This document shows, in pieces, positions 1 to 6,660 of a DNA stretch of 7,851 bases; within the stretch, counting starts at the first letter, position 1; each line of letters begins with the position of its first letter. This stretch comes from Desulfobacterales bacterium (GTDB lineage Bacteria > Desulfobacterota > Desulfobacteria > Desulfobacterales > UBA5852): NCBI GenBank assembly GCA_016735415.1, contig JAERRP010000322.1, positions 1 to 7,851 of the forward strand, in the 5' to 3' direction. A program made the translations under genes and the position numbers. The notes under the pieces were generated by a model. The model was given only the letters and a program-made list of their open reading frames with translations. It did no database searches and was not told the DNA's origin.

Positions 1-126
1 AATACGGTATTACCCCCTTATTTTTGTGCATTCGGCCCTTCCCCTTTATCATTCACTAAAGCCGCTCGTCATCGTTCAAAGTATAATCGAAAGGTTCAAT
101 CGGAAAATATGATCTAATACCGTATT
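1..126. promoter_or_regulatory. Paired palindromic sites, candidate operators of the kinase operon
   Basis: AATACGGTATTA at 1-12 recurs as its exact reverse complement TAATACCGTATT at 115-126. Each copy contains the 11-base odd palindrome AATAC-S-GTATT, so both are the same dyad-symmetric site. An exact TATAAT lies between them at 82-87, but I see no good -35 hexamer at the normal distance. Two identical dyads around a possible -10 element, upstream of an operon, are the usual arrangement for a dimeric repressor. The regulator is not in the window and I do not recognise the motif. The first copy touches the window edge, so further copies upstream cannot be excluded. Confidence 0.5.
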
Positions 127-241
127 TCGCATTTAATTTGCGGATTGGCGAAAAAAATTCACGAAATGGGTGGGCTAAGGTTTTCTTCAAATCGGCCGAA
201 ATTAATTATGTCCATCGCGATCGCTTTGCGGTTGCTTTTAC

Positions 242-247
242 AAGGAG
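242..247 (+). promoter_or_regulatory. Ribosome binding site that sets the kinase start
   Basis: AAGGAG lies five bases before the ATG at 253. The frame is open further upstream, to a TTG at 145, but that codon has no Shine-Dalgarno sequence and the extra 36 residues look like translated AT-rich leader. The site therefore fixes the start at 253. Confidence 0.85.
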
Positions 248-252
248 AATTC

Positions 253-1533
253 ATGCGGACTTCATCCCGATCGTTGCTGCTGGATACAGACCGGACCCGT
301 TCGCAGGCATCTACCGACGGTTTGTCGGTGGAAACCGAACATCTGGTCGCCTCGATTCCCTCCCTCCTGATCGGTCTGGGAGAAGGCGATCGGGTCGTCT
401 TGTGGAACCCCCGGGCCGAGATGCTGCTGGGCCGCAAAGCCGTGGATGTCGGCGGACGGCCCCTGAGCCGCATCCATCTGCCGTGGGACCGCGAGCGCAT
501 TGCGGCAGGCATCGACGAATGCCGCCACAGCGGCAAGCCGGTGCGGATCGAAGACATTTTCTGCACCCTGTCGGGGCAGGACCCCAGGGCTCTGGGCCTG
601 ACCGTGCATCCAATGGCCGACGGCGTCTCCAGTCCTCTGCGCCTGATTCTCATGGGGGCCGACATCACCGTGCGCAAGCAGCTTGAGGAACAGTTGGTCC
701 AGGCCCAGAAAATGGAGGCGATCGGTCACCTGGCCGCTGGAATTGCACACGAAATCAGTACACCGGCCCAGTTCGTGGGCGACAATACCCAGTTTCTGCG
801 GGCAGCCTTCGGCGATCTGCAGCAGGTTTTATCGGTGTACGCCCAACTGGCGGACACCGCGCGCAGGAACGGGGCCACGCCCGCGATCCTGAAGGCCCTT
901 GATGCCACCATCGAGGAGGCCGATCTCGAATACCTGGCGGATGAAGTACCTAATGCCATCGACCATATTCTGAACGGCGTCGAACGGATTTCCAGAATCG
1001 TGCGCTCGATGAAACTTTTCGCCCATCCCGGCGGGGAGGAAAAGGCGCCCGTGGACCTCAATGAAGCCATCGAGAGCACCATCGTCATCACCCGCAGCGA
1101 ATGGAAATACGTCGCCGAATTGACCACGGCTTTCGACCCCGAGTTGCCCCCGGTGCCATGTCTGCGCGGCGAGTTCAACCAGGTCATCCTCAATCTGATC
1201 ACCAACGCGGCCCATGCGATTGCCGATGCGGCCAGGAAACGAACGGGTGCCAGGGGGTTGATTCACATCACCACACAATGCCGTCCCGCATGGGCCGAAA
1301 TTCGAATCCAGGACAACGGTACAGGGATTCCCGAGACCATCCGGCACAAGGTTTTCGACCTGTTTTTCACCACCAAAAAAGAAGGCCTTGGTTCGGGGCA
1401 GGGGCTGGCCCTGGCGCATGGCGTGATCGTCGATCAACTCGGCGGCCAGCTGACCTTCGACACCGTCGAGGGCCGGGGCACCACCTTTATCCTGCGTCTG
1501 CCGCGGGAAGCGGAGCCGGCGCCCCATGGATAA
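253..1533 (+). CDS. Soluble PAS-domain sensor histidine kinase
   Basis: A 426-aa cytoplasmic histidine kinase with no signal peptide or membrane segment. A PAS-like sensor domain covers about residues 28-138, beginning near LVASIPSLLIG and including VVLWNPRAEMLLG, and a short helical linker follows (139-155). The phosphoacceptor H-box is GHLAAGIAHEISTPAQF with His166. This resembles the HEINTPIQ-type kinases but has Ser in place of the usual Asn. A long helical insert lies between the H-box and the ATPase domain. The N-box is NLITNAAHAI (314-323) and the G1 box is DNGTGIP (354-360). FFTTKKEGLGSGQGLAL and GRGTTFILRLP supply the F and G2 boxes, so all catalytic motifs are intact. By family it autophosphorylates on His and passes the phosphate to receiver domains. 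The next two genes both start with receivers and overlap or abut it, so they are the likely partners. The PAS ligand is unknown. Confidence 0.93.
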   Translation: MRTSSRSLLLDTDRTRSQASTDGLSVETEHLVASIPSLLIGLGEGDRVVLWNPRAEMLLGRKAVDVGGRPLSRIHLPWDRERIAAGIDECRHSGKPVRIEDIFCTLSGQDPRALGLTVHPMADGVSSPLRLILMGADITVRKQLEEQLVQAQKMEAIGHLAAGIAHEISTPAQFVGDNTQFLRAAFGDLQQVLSVYAQLADTARRNGATPAILKALDATIEEADLEYLADEVPNAIDHILNGVERISRIVRSMKLFAHPGGEEKAPVDLNEAIESTIVITRSEWKYVAELTTAFDPELPPVPCLRGEFNQVILNLITNAAHAIADAARKRTGARGLIHITTQCRPAWAEIRIQDNGTGIPETIRHKVFDLFFTTKKEGLGSGQGLALAHGVIVDQLGGQLTFDTVEGRGTTFILRLPREAEPAPHG

Positions 1534-2734
1534 AAAACGCCTGCTCTTCGTTGATGACGAACCCATGGTCCTGAAGGGCCTGCAGCGCTCCCTGCGCAGC
1601 ATGCGCAAGGAATGGGAGATGAGCTTTGTGGCCGGTGGCGCGGAGGCCCTGGCGGTGTTGCGGGAGCACCCCGTCGACGTTGTGGTTTCGGACATGCGCA
1701 TGCCGGAGATGGACGGAGCCCAGTTGCTGGAGGCGGTCAAGCAGGATTACCCCCAGGGGGTGCGCATCATCCTGAGCGGCCAGCTCGATCGGGAGATGAC
1801 CCTCAAGTCCGTCCGGCTGGCACACCAGCACCTTTCCAAACCCTGTGATGCCGCTGTTCTCCGGGAGGCCCTGGCCAAAACCTTTGCCTTGAACAATATT
1901 CTTTCGCACGCAGGCCTCAAAAAGGTGGTGGCCCGCATCGATGCGCTGCCCAGCATGCCCTCCATCTGTATGGAAGTTATGGAAGAAGTTCAGTCGCCGG
2001 AGGCCTCGATCCGGAACGTGGCGGCAATCATCGCCCGCGACCTGGGTATGGCGGCTAAAATTCTGCAGATGGTCAATTCGGCTTTTTTCGGACTGTGCCG
2101 TCGCGTGACGGATGTCCGTGATGCTGTCATGCTTCTGGGGCTGGACGCCATCAAGGCCCTGGTGCTCTCCGTCAATGTGTTCGCATCCTTCAAGCGGGAG
2201 AAACTGACCTTTGTGGATTTTGAGGACCTCTGGCGGCACAGCCTGACGACCGGCGGTTATGCCAAATATATCATGCGGGCCGCCAGCCGCTCGCGTGCCG
2301 AAATCAATACGGCCTTTGTGGCCGGCATGCTGCACGATATCGGCAAACTGATTCTGGCCGTCAATTTCAGTGAGGCTTATCAGGAAGTCATCCAGGCGGT
2401 CGATCCGGCCGCGCCGCCTGAATGGGAGCGGGAGCAGGCGGTTTTCGGTGCTTCCCACGCGGAAATCGGGGCCTACCTGATGGGACTGTGGGGCCTCGAA
2501 TCCCCCCTGCTGGCGGCCATTGCGTTTCACCACAATCCGGGCCTGAGCCGGATTGGGGATTTCAGCCCCCTGGCGGCCGTTCACCTGGCCAACGTATTCG
2601 ATCGGGAGCGTCACTGTGGCGGCGGTGATCTCAACCGCGGCTGCGATGAGGACTATTTGCGGAATATCGAGGTGTACAGCCGGGTGGCCGAGTGGCGGCA
2701 GGGCTGTGCCGACCTGCAAGGAGAAATTGAATGA
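1526..2734 (+). CDS. Response regulator with receiver and HDOD output domain
   Basis: A 402-aa protein with a CheY-like receiver (about 4-120) and an HDOD domain (about 132-345). The receiver is complete: acidic pair D10/D11, phosphoacceptor Asp56 in VVVSDMRMPEMDG, switch Ser84 in IILSG and Lys105 in LSKPC. The HDOD part shows LPSMP (141-145), VNSAFFGL (183-190), WRHS (His238), GMLHDIGKL with His270-Asp271, and AIAFHHNP (331-338). The His-Asp pair of the ancestral HD phosphohydrolase fold is therefore kept, although HDOD proteins are generally considered non-catalytic signalling or scaffold domains. The ATG at 1526 lies inside the kinase gene (8-base overlap), with GGAG at 1512-1515, so the two are translationally coupled. 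There is no DNA-binding domain, and output is presumably through protein contact. The tail after residue 345 is not assigned. Confidence 0.93.
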   Translation: MDKKRLLFVDDEPMVLKGLQRSLRSMRKEWEMSFVAGGAEALAVLREHPVDVVVSDMRMPEMDGAQLLEAVKQDYPQGVRIILSGQLDREMTLKSVRLAHQHLSKPCDAAVLREALAKTFALNNILSHAGLKKVVARIDALPSMPSICMEVMEEVQSPEASIRNVAAIIARDLGMAAKILQMVNSAFFGLCRRVTDVRDAVMLLGLDAIKALVLSVNVFASFKREKLTFVDFEDLWRHSLTTGGYAKYIMRAASRSRAEINTAFVAGMLHDIGKLILAVNFSEAYQEVIQAVDPAAPPEWEREQAVFGASHAEIGAYLMGLWGLESPLLAAIAFHHNPGLSRIGDFSPLAAVHLANVFDRERHCGGGDLNRGCDEDYLRNIEVYSRVAEWRQGCADLQGEIE

Positions 2735-3879
2735 AGGCCCGAATTCTTCTGGTCGATGACGATCCCATGCTCCTGGCCGGGCTCAAGCGTCAACTGCGGC
2801 GTGAATTTCAGGTGGTCACCGCCAGCGGGGGACCGGAAGCCCTGGCCCTGGTGAACGCAAACGGCCCATTTTCGGTGGTGGTTTCCGATTTTCGGATGCC
2901 GGGAATGAACGGGATCGAACTGCTCTCCCGGGTCAAGGACCTCAATCCGGACACGGTCCGCATGATGCTGACCGGATCGACGGATCTGTCGACGGCGGTT
3001 CAGGCCGTCAACGAGGGCAATATCTTCCAGTTCCACCTTAAACCCTGCCCCTCCCTGACGTTGGCCCGGGCCATCCATGAGGGCATCGAAAAATACAGCC
3101 GCAAAGCCCGCCGGACATCTCATCTGAAAGCCTTTCGCAAGTCAATTGCCCAGGCCAGTGAAATCCAGCGCAACCTGATGCCCAAGGATCGCCTGGAAAT
3201 CGAGGGGATGCAGATCGCCGGACGCAGCGATTGGTGTGATGAAACCGGCGGTGATTACTATGATTTTTTTACACGCGGGGGTAAAGACAAATCCTGTGTG
3301 GGCATCGTGGTCGGCGATGTGACCGGTCATGGTCTGCCGTCGGCCCTGTTGATGACCACGGCCCGGGGGTTCATGCGCGAGAGAATTGTCAACAACGGCA
3401 ATACGGCCGAAATCGTCACCGATGTCAATCGGCACCTGGTGCGCGATGTGGACGGAACCCACCGTTTCATGAGCATGTTCTACTGCGAAGTCGATCCGCT
3501 CGACCATATCCTGCGCTGGACGCGCGCCGGCCATGATCCGGCATTTATTTACGATCCTGCTTCCGAGACGTTTGACGAGCTGGCCGGCCCCGGCATGCCG
3601 TTGCCGCTGGGGGTGCTGGAGGAGACGCGCTACCAGGAGTCGGTTCGCGCCGTGGCACCGGGTCAGATCATCGTGATCGGCACCGATGGGATCTGGGAAA
3701 CCCGCAACGCCAAGGGAGAATACTTCGGCAAGAACCGTTTAATGACCATCGTCGGGAAGTATGCCGGACGTCCACCGCATGCGATCGTAGCGGCCGTTTT
3801 GGAGCAGTTGAATATTTTTCGCGGGGTGTTGCCGGTGGAAGATGATGCCACCCTGGTGGTGGTCAAGATGGACGCCTGA
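2731..3879 (+). CDS. Response regulator with receiver and PP2C (RsbU/SpoIIE-type) phosphatase domain
   Basis: A 382-aa protein with a receiver domain (about 3-120), a helical linker (120-150) and a PPM/PP2C-family serine/threonine phosphatase domain (about 155-380). Receiver residues are D9/D10, Asp53 in VVVSDFRMPGMNG, Thr81 in MMLTG and Lys104 in HLKP. Phosphatase metal-site motifs are intact: TGGDYYD (Asp175), VVGDVTGHGLPSALLM (Asp196), RAGHDPAFIY, IGTDGIWE (Asp319) and EDDATLVVVK (Asp371-372). RsbU-type relatives dephosphorylate STAS-domain anti-anti-sigma factors. No STAS or anti-sigma gene lies in the window, so the substrate must be encoded elsewhere or differ. AAGGAG at 2718-2723 and an ATGA overlap with the preceding stop couple it to the HDOD regulator. 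It is the last gene of the operon. Confidence 0.94.
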   Translation: MKARILLVDDDPMLLAGLKRQLRREFQVVTASGGPEALALVNANGPFSVVVSDFRMPGMNGIELLSRVKDLNPDTVRMMLTGSTDLSTAVQAVNEGNIFQFHLKPCPSLTLARAIHEGIEKYSRKARRTSHLKAFRKSIAQASEIQRNLMPKDRLEIEGMQIAGRSDWCDETGGDYYDFFTRGGKDKSCVGIVVGDVTGHGLPSALLMTTARGFMRERIVNNGNTAEIVTDVNRHLVRDVDGTHRFMSMFYCEVDPLDHILRWTRAGHDPAFIYDPASETFDELAGPGMPLPLGVLEETRYQESVRAVAPGQIIVIGTDGIWETRNAKGEYFGKNRLMTIVGKYAGRPPHAIVAAVLEQLNIFRGVLPVEDDATLVVVKMDA

Positions 3880-3887
3880 CGGCAGCT

Positions 3888-3917
3888 GCGGGGCCGGATG
3901 CGTGGCGCCGGACCCGC
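3888..3917. terminator. GC-rich hairpin between convergent genes
   Basis: GCGGGGCCGG (3888-3897) pairs with CCGGACCCGC (3908-3917). Nine of ten pairs form, with one G-A mismatch and a 10-base loop. It sits in the 47-base gap between the signalling operon and the convergent minus-strand gene. No T-run follows on either strand, so it is at best a non-canonical or Rho-assisted terminator. Confidence 0.35.
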
Positions 3918-3926
3918 CTGGCGCGG

Positions 3927-4442
3927 TTATTGGGTTACCGGTTTGCGGGGCCGGGTATGGGCAGCGGTCTGTGAAGGCCACGCCTGCGAGGCTTCGTGCC
4001 GCTTGAACAACCCCGTCTGCGGCAGGGGGATTTCCTGGCTGGCCGGCATCCACGACATCACCACCCCGAGGGCGGCCATGATCCGGGCCGGCTGCAAATC
4101 ACCCAGGTGCGCCACCGGAGCCTGGGCCGTGCTGCAGGCGCCGATAACCGTTTGCGTATATCCCCGATTCAGACACATGGTCATCAGAAAGCGCCCCAGC
4201 CGGGCCAATACCGGTCGGCGGGCGGGTGTCAGTGAGCGGCACCAGCGCTGAACCTCAATATTGCCAAACCTTGGAAACTGGCCAAAATCCGTAATGACGA
4301 GATCGCGCGGCCGCAGGCTGGCGGCGTTTGCGGCCAGCTGTCGATCCAGCAGAACGATCAGCGTCCGGCAGCACAAAAAGACCTGCCAGTTTGGCAGACT
4401 GTCAATACGATCCAGGATGTCGTCAAATTTTCTTGTTTTCAC
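3927..4442 (-). CDS. Conserved-looking hypothetical protein, 171 aa
   Basis: I do not recognise the family. The proposed GTG start at 4442 gives a protein beginning VKTRKFDDILDRIDSLPNWQ and ending with a basic, low-complexity tail (TRPRKPVTQ). The frame stays open to an ATG at 4604, but that extra stretch is aromatic-rich translation of AT-rich DNA and looks non-coding. From the GTG onward the codons resemble those of the neighbouring genes (CTG, GCC, CGG and CAG are common). The body appears mostly helical. NWQVFLCCRTLIVLLDRQL (18-36) is hydrophobic but contains charged residues, so I do not call it a membrane segment. Cysteines are scattered without a metal-binding pattern. It follows the other minus-strand unknown gene after about 320 bases, so a shared transcript is possible but unproven. 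The start is uncertain because there is no strong Shine-Dalgarno sequence. Confidence 0.6.
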   Translation of the reverse strand: MKTRKFDDILDRIDSLPNWQVFLCCRTLIVLLDRQLAANAASLRPRDLVITDFGQFPRFGNIEVQRWCRSLTPARRPVLARLGRFLMTMCLNRGYTQTVIGACSTAQAPVAHLGDLQPARIMAALGVVMSWMPASQEIPLPQTGLFKRHEASQAWPSQTAAHTRPRKPVTQ

Positions 4443-4505
4443 GGAGCCGGCTTCGGTTGTGTTGTCGGAAGCAGTGGATTTTAAGGTGCAATAGTAAAAT
4501 ATAAA

Positions 4506-4520
4506 GCACAACTTGTACCA
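4506..4520 (-). promoter_or_regulatory. Possible sigma-54 (-24/-12) element
   Basis: The minus strand reads TGGTACAAGTTGTGC, giving GG and GC separated by the required ten bases. It matches TGGYAC-N5-TTGC except for one base in the -12 box. It lies about 64 bases before the proposed GTG at 4442. No enhancer-binding site or activator gene is visible, so the call rests on the motif alone. Confidence 0.22.
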
Positions 4521-4641
4521 TGGGAAGGCCTGCTGTGAAATTCCGTCGTACATGTCTCTAAAAAGGGAATAATATTGAAGGGAACCACCCTGGAGACCCG
4601 CCACCGTGATTGGGGAGGCCTGGACCGGCCTGGATCGGGAT

Positions 4642-4682
4642 TGCCAAATCTTTTGGCAGATGGACTGTCAAGGGATTTGGCA
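4642..4682. repeat. Nested inverted repeat, TGCCAAA arm with two TTTGGCA partners
   Basis: TGCCAAATC (4642-4650) is the exact reverse complement of GATTTGGCA (4674-4682). Its first seven bases also pair with TTTGGCA at 4652-4658 across a three-base loop. The left arm can therefore form either of two mutually exclusive hairpins. No T-run follows on the minus strand, so an ordinary intrinsic terminator for the gene ending at 4762 is unlikely. Confidence 0.45.
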
Positions 4683-4761
4683 GCATCGTCTGGCGGCCGG
4701 CCCTGGGCGGATGCCAAGGCCGGGACCGGTTCAACCATCTGTAAAGCCATCGCGGTGTACG

Positions 4762-5289
4762 CTAATCCGATGCAGGTGTCCCAGTCATCTTCCGGGGACG
4801 AAGCCGGGTCCAGCCGGGCGGCAGGTCTTCTGGGTCAACGCCGAGCGCAGCGCTGAAGCGCTGGAGACGCTCTGGACTGCAATTGATGCAGGTTTCGCGC
4901 GGGCCGCTTCGGACATCGGCGACTTCCTGCTGAATAAAACCTGTAAGCGCCACCACGATTTCCTGCCTCAGAGACTGCATCGGAAAACCTTCACGCGCCG
5001 CAAAGCGGCATAGTCTTTCCCAATTGGTAATGCAGCGCTCGACACCGCGATAAACCGTTTTGTCCCGCAGACGCGAATCGAGATCCCGCAGGACAATTCG
5101 CCGATAGCGTTCCATCACCGCTTCCTGCAACCGGCGGATTTCTTTCGGTAACAGTTTCAGACTTGGTCCCTCCGGGTCCTGGCTGAGAAAATAGACCGCA
5201 TTATGCAGCGCGACTTCAGGGATCTCGCCGCTGTTGCGAATCATGATCAGCTCGTCATCGAGGGCGGCTTTGCGCTCATCGGCATACAT
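4762..5289 (-). CDS. Hypothetical protein with C-terminal CINC motif, 175 aa
   Basis: I do not recognise the family. The ATG at 5289 is chosen because GGAG (plus-strand CTCC at 5299-5302) lies nine bases upstream. The frame extends further but reads as non-coding, cysteine- and proline-rich sequence. The protein begins MYADERKAALDDELIMIRNS and looks soluble and largely helical. It has a basic, charged middle (KEIRRLQEAVMERYRRIVLR, 49-68), then DKTVYRGVERCITNWERLCRF (76-96), and a C-terminal TCINCSPERLQRF with C134 and C137. Two further cysteines at 86 and 94 make a metal site conceivable, but the spacing matches no finger that I know. A proline-containing tail (LPPGWTRLRP) follows. It may be co-transcribed with the other unknown gene downstream. 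It is divergent from the PH/zinc-ribbon gene. Confidence 0.75.
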   Translation of the reverse strand: MYADERKAALDDELIMIRNSGEIPEVALHNAVYFLSQDPEGPSLKLLPKEIRRLQEAVMERYRRIVLRDLDSRLRDKTVYRGVERCITNWERLCRFAAREGFPMQSLRQEIVVALTGFIQQEVADVRSGPRETCINCSPERLQRFSAALGVDPEDLPPGWTRLRPRKMTGTPASD

Positions 5290-5574
5290 TATGCGGGTCT
5301 CCGAACGGCAACAACAGGGTTGCCCTGGGCCAGTGCGTTGAATGTGACCATTTTCTGGCGTGATAATTGCTTTATAGCATGGGTGCAAAGCGGCCGACCG
5401 TCCGTTGGGGGCCGTACCGTGTGTCCATCGACACAAACCGATCGTTTATCATGGCGATGCGTGACCTGTCCGATACCAGATGTATCTTTTTGGTGACAGC
5501 ATTGCGGTGGGCATGCCCGGGATGAACCCCGGCCGCCGCTATGATGATTTTTGTTGAGGAGGATCGCACACGCC
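5290..5574. other. Divergent intergenic region, 285 bases
   Basis: This region separates the minus-strand 175-aa gene from the plus-strand PH/zinc-ribbon gene and must hold promoters for both. On the plus strand, TTGAAT (5338-5343) is followed after 18 bases by GATAAT (5362-5367), with a TG extension: a fair sigma-70 candidate, though about 200 bases from the gene. A small hairpin TGTGTC-catc-GACACA sits at 5420-5435. A second, CCGGG/CCCGG (5517-5532), would lie in the leader near the gene. I see no coding sequence. Confidence 0.35.
5491..5505 (+). promoter_or_regulatory. Possible sigma-54 (-24/-12) element before the PH/zinc-ribbon gene
   Basis: TGGTGACAGCATTGC has GG and GC ten bases apart and a perfect TTGC in the -12 box. 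The -24 box departs from TGGCAC at about two to three positions. It would place the transcript start near 5517, some 58 bases before the ATG at 5575. This is motif evidence only. Confidence 0.25.
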
Positions 5575-6561
5575 ATGCTGACCGCCACCGACGAACTGCT
5601 CCTGACCTCCGGTCAAGCCATAAAGAAAAAGGCCGCCGCACCGGCACCGATTATCCGGGAGAGGATTTTCGGACTTCCCGTGGATCCGGATGTTTTGTTT
5701 GCCGACGACCATAACGCCTATTGCCGGCGCATCGAGAAAAGACAGCGCCAGTTGATCATCAAGCTGTCTTTTCTTAAATCTTTTCTCCATCCGGGCGAGA
5801 AAGTCCTTCTTATCACCACGGCTTACAGCCCTTTGCGATTGGCTGAACAGATCCTGACCGCCGGGCTGTTTCTCGATCTGGAGCGGGCGATTATCGTTTT
5901 TACCAGTTTTCGCATCCTGCATGCGCCTGTGGGCCAAAATTATCGCTACCGCCAGTCCCTGGCGCAGATTCGCTATCGCGATATCCGTGCCATCAAACTG
6001 CAGCGGGGGGCTTTGCAGATCGACTACAAGAGCGGTACCATCGAAAAATTCAAGGCGGTTGCTTTTGCGGAGCGGCGTAAAATCAAGCAGCTCATACCGG
6101 CACTGCCCTTGACCATGGAAGTGCTCTCGCCGTCCGGACGCACCCACCTCTGTCCCCATTGTACCCGCACCCTGATCAAACCGGTGCCCCGCTGCCCGCG
6201 CTGCGGGCTGGCCTTCAAAAAAGCAGGCCTTGCCCTGGCCGGGACCCTTTTGAACCCGGGCGGGGGATATCTCTATCTTCTTCACCGGCGACCGGCCGCC
6301 CTTTTTTCCTTGGCTGAGGCCACGGCAGGGTGTGCGGGAACCTGGCTTTTCTGGCATCAGGGCGTTGCGGCCCTTGCGAGCAGCCCGGTGTGGCTGGTTC
6401 TCACGGCCATGGCGCTTTTACGCGGCCTGGCCTGGCTGCATCTGGCCCATCTGGTGCGCGAATTCGTGCCCTGCCAGCCCCGGAAATGCTTCGGTTTGCA
6501 GACCGCACGCCTGCTTCAATTCCTGCGGCGGCGTCCCCATGGTGCCAAACAGCCCGTCTGA
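5575..6561 (+). CDS. Membrane protein with PH-like domain and zinc ribbon
   Basis: A 328-aa protein of unknown function with a distinctive layout. Residues about 74-175 resemble bacterial PH-like domains (bPH). They include GEKVLLI, a hydrophobic strand ending AIIVFTSFRIL, and SLAQIRYRDIRAIKLQRGALQIDYKSGTIEKF in which the pattern of strands and turns is typical. A four-cysteine zinc ribbon follows: CPHC-X10-CPRC (C193, C196, C207, C210). The C-terminal third has hydrophobic segments at about 217-236, 240-262 and 270-296, probably two or three membrane helices, and ends in a basic tail. The N-terminal 60 residues are charged. The ATG at 5575 is preceded by AGGAGG (5557-5562) with a 12-base gap. 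An in-frame TTG at 5551 lies upstream of that site and is rejected as a start. It seems to be transcribed alone, convergent with the Pmp3 gene. A membrane-anchored sensor or stress role is a guess. Confidence 0.82.
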   Translation: MLTATDELLLTSGQAIKKKAAAPAPIIRERIFGLPVDPDVLFADDHNAYCRRIEKRQRQLIIKLSFLKSFLHPGEKVLLITTAYSPLRLAEQILTAGLFLDLERAIIVFTSFRILHAPVGQNYRYRQSLAQIRYRDIRAIKLQRGALQIDYKSGTIEKFKAVAFAERRKIKQLIPALPLTMEVLSPSGRTHLCPHCTRTLIKPVPRCPRCGLAFKKAGLALAGTLLNPGGGYLYLLHRRPAALFSLAEATAGCAGTWLFWHQGVAALASSPVWLVLTAMALLRGLAWLHLAHLVREFVPCQPRKCFGLQTARLLQFLRRRPHGAKQPV

Positions 6562-6660
6562 GGGTGATGCGGTTCCCTACACCGGTTGAGACGGTGCTTC
6601 CCGTTCCGCGGCCGACCGGTCGAAGCGGGGAAAATACACGTGGAAGGTGGTCTCCCGGCA

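Larger units (their letters stand above)
4443..4761. other. Gap of about 320 bases without a convincing gene
   Basis: The part nearest the downstream gene (about 4480-4575) is AT-rich and suits a promoter region for the minus-strand gene ending at 3927. The part nearer 4760 is GC-rich and contains the inverted-repeat cluster at 4642-4682. Short open frames exist on both strands but lack ribosome sites and family resemblance. I see no RNA gene here. Confidence 0.5.

Noticed and set aside
145..252. Longer N-terminus for the histidine kinase from a TTG at 145
   Set aside because: It has no ribosome site at 145 and an atypical leader translation. AAGGAG sits ideally before the ATG at 253.
159..1740. 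Long minus-strand open frames under the kinase gene
   Set aside because: They are antisense shadows of a GC-rich coding region. They have no ribosome sites and overlap a gene with complete kinase motifs.
1487..2719. 410-aa minus-strand frame opposite the HDOD regulator
   Set aside because: The plus strand encodes complete receiver and HDOD domains. The antisense product matches nothing and arises from GC-biased third positions.
4384..4682. Apparent repeat between the TTTGGCAGACTGTCAA-like stretch inside the 171-aa gene (about 4390) and the similar bases at 4655-4672
   Set aside because: The match is short and needs a four-base gap. It could be chance and does not extend on either side.
4481..4750. 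89-aa minus-strand frame between the two unknown genes
   Set aside because: It has no ribosome site, its composition is proline/serine/arginine-rich, and it crosses the AT-rich promoter-like stretch.
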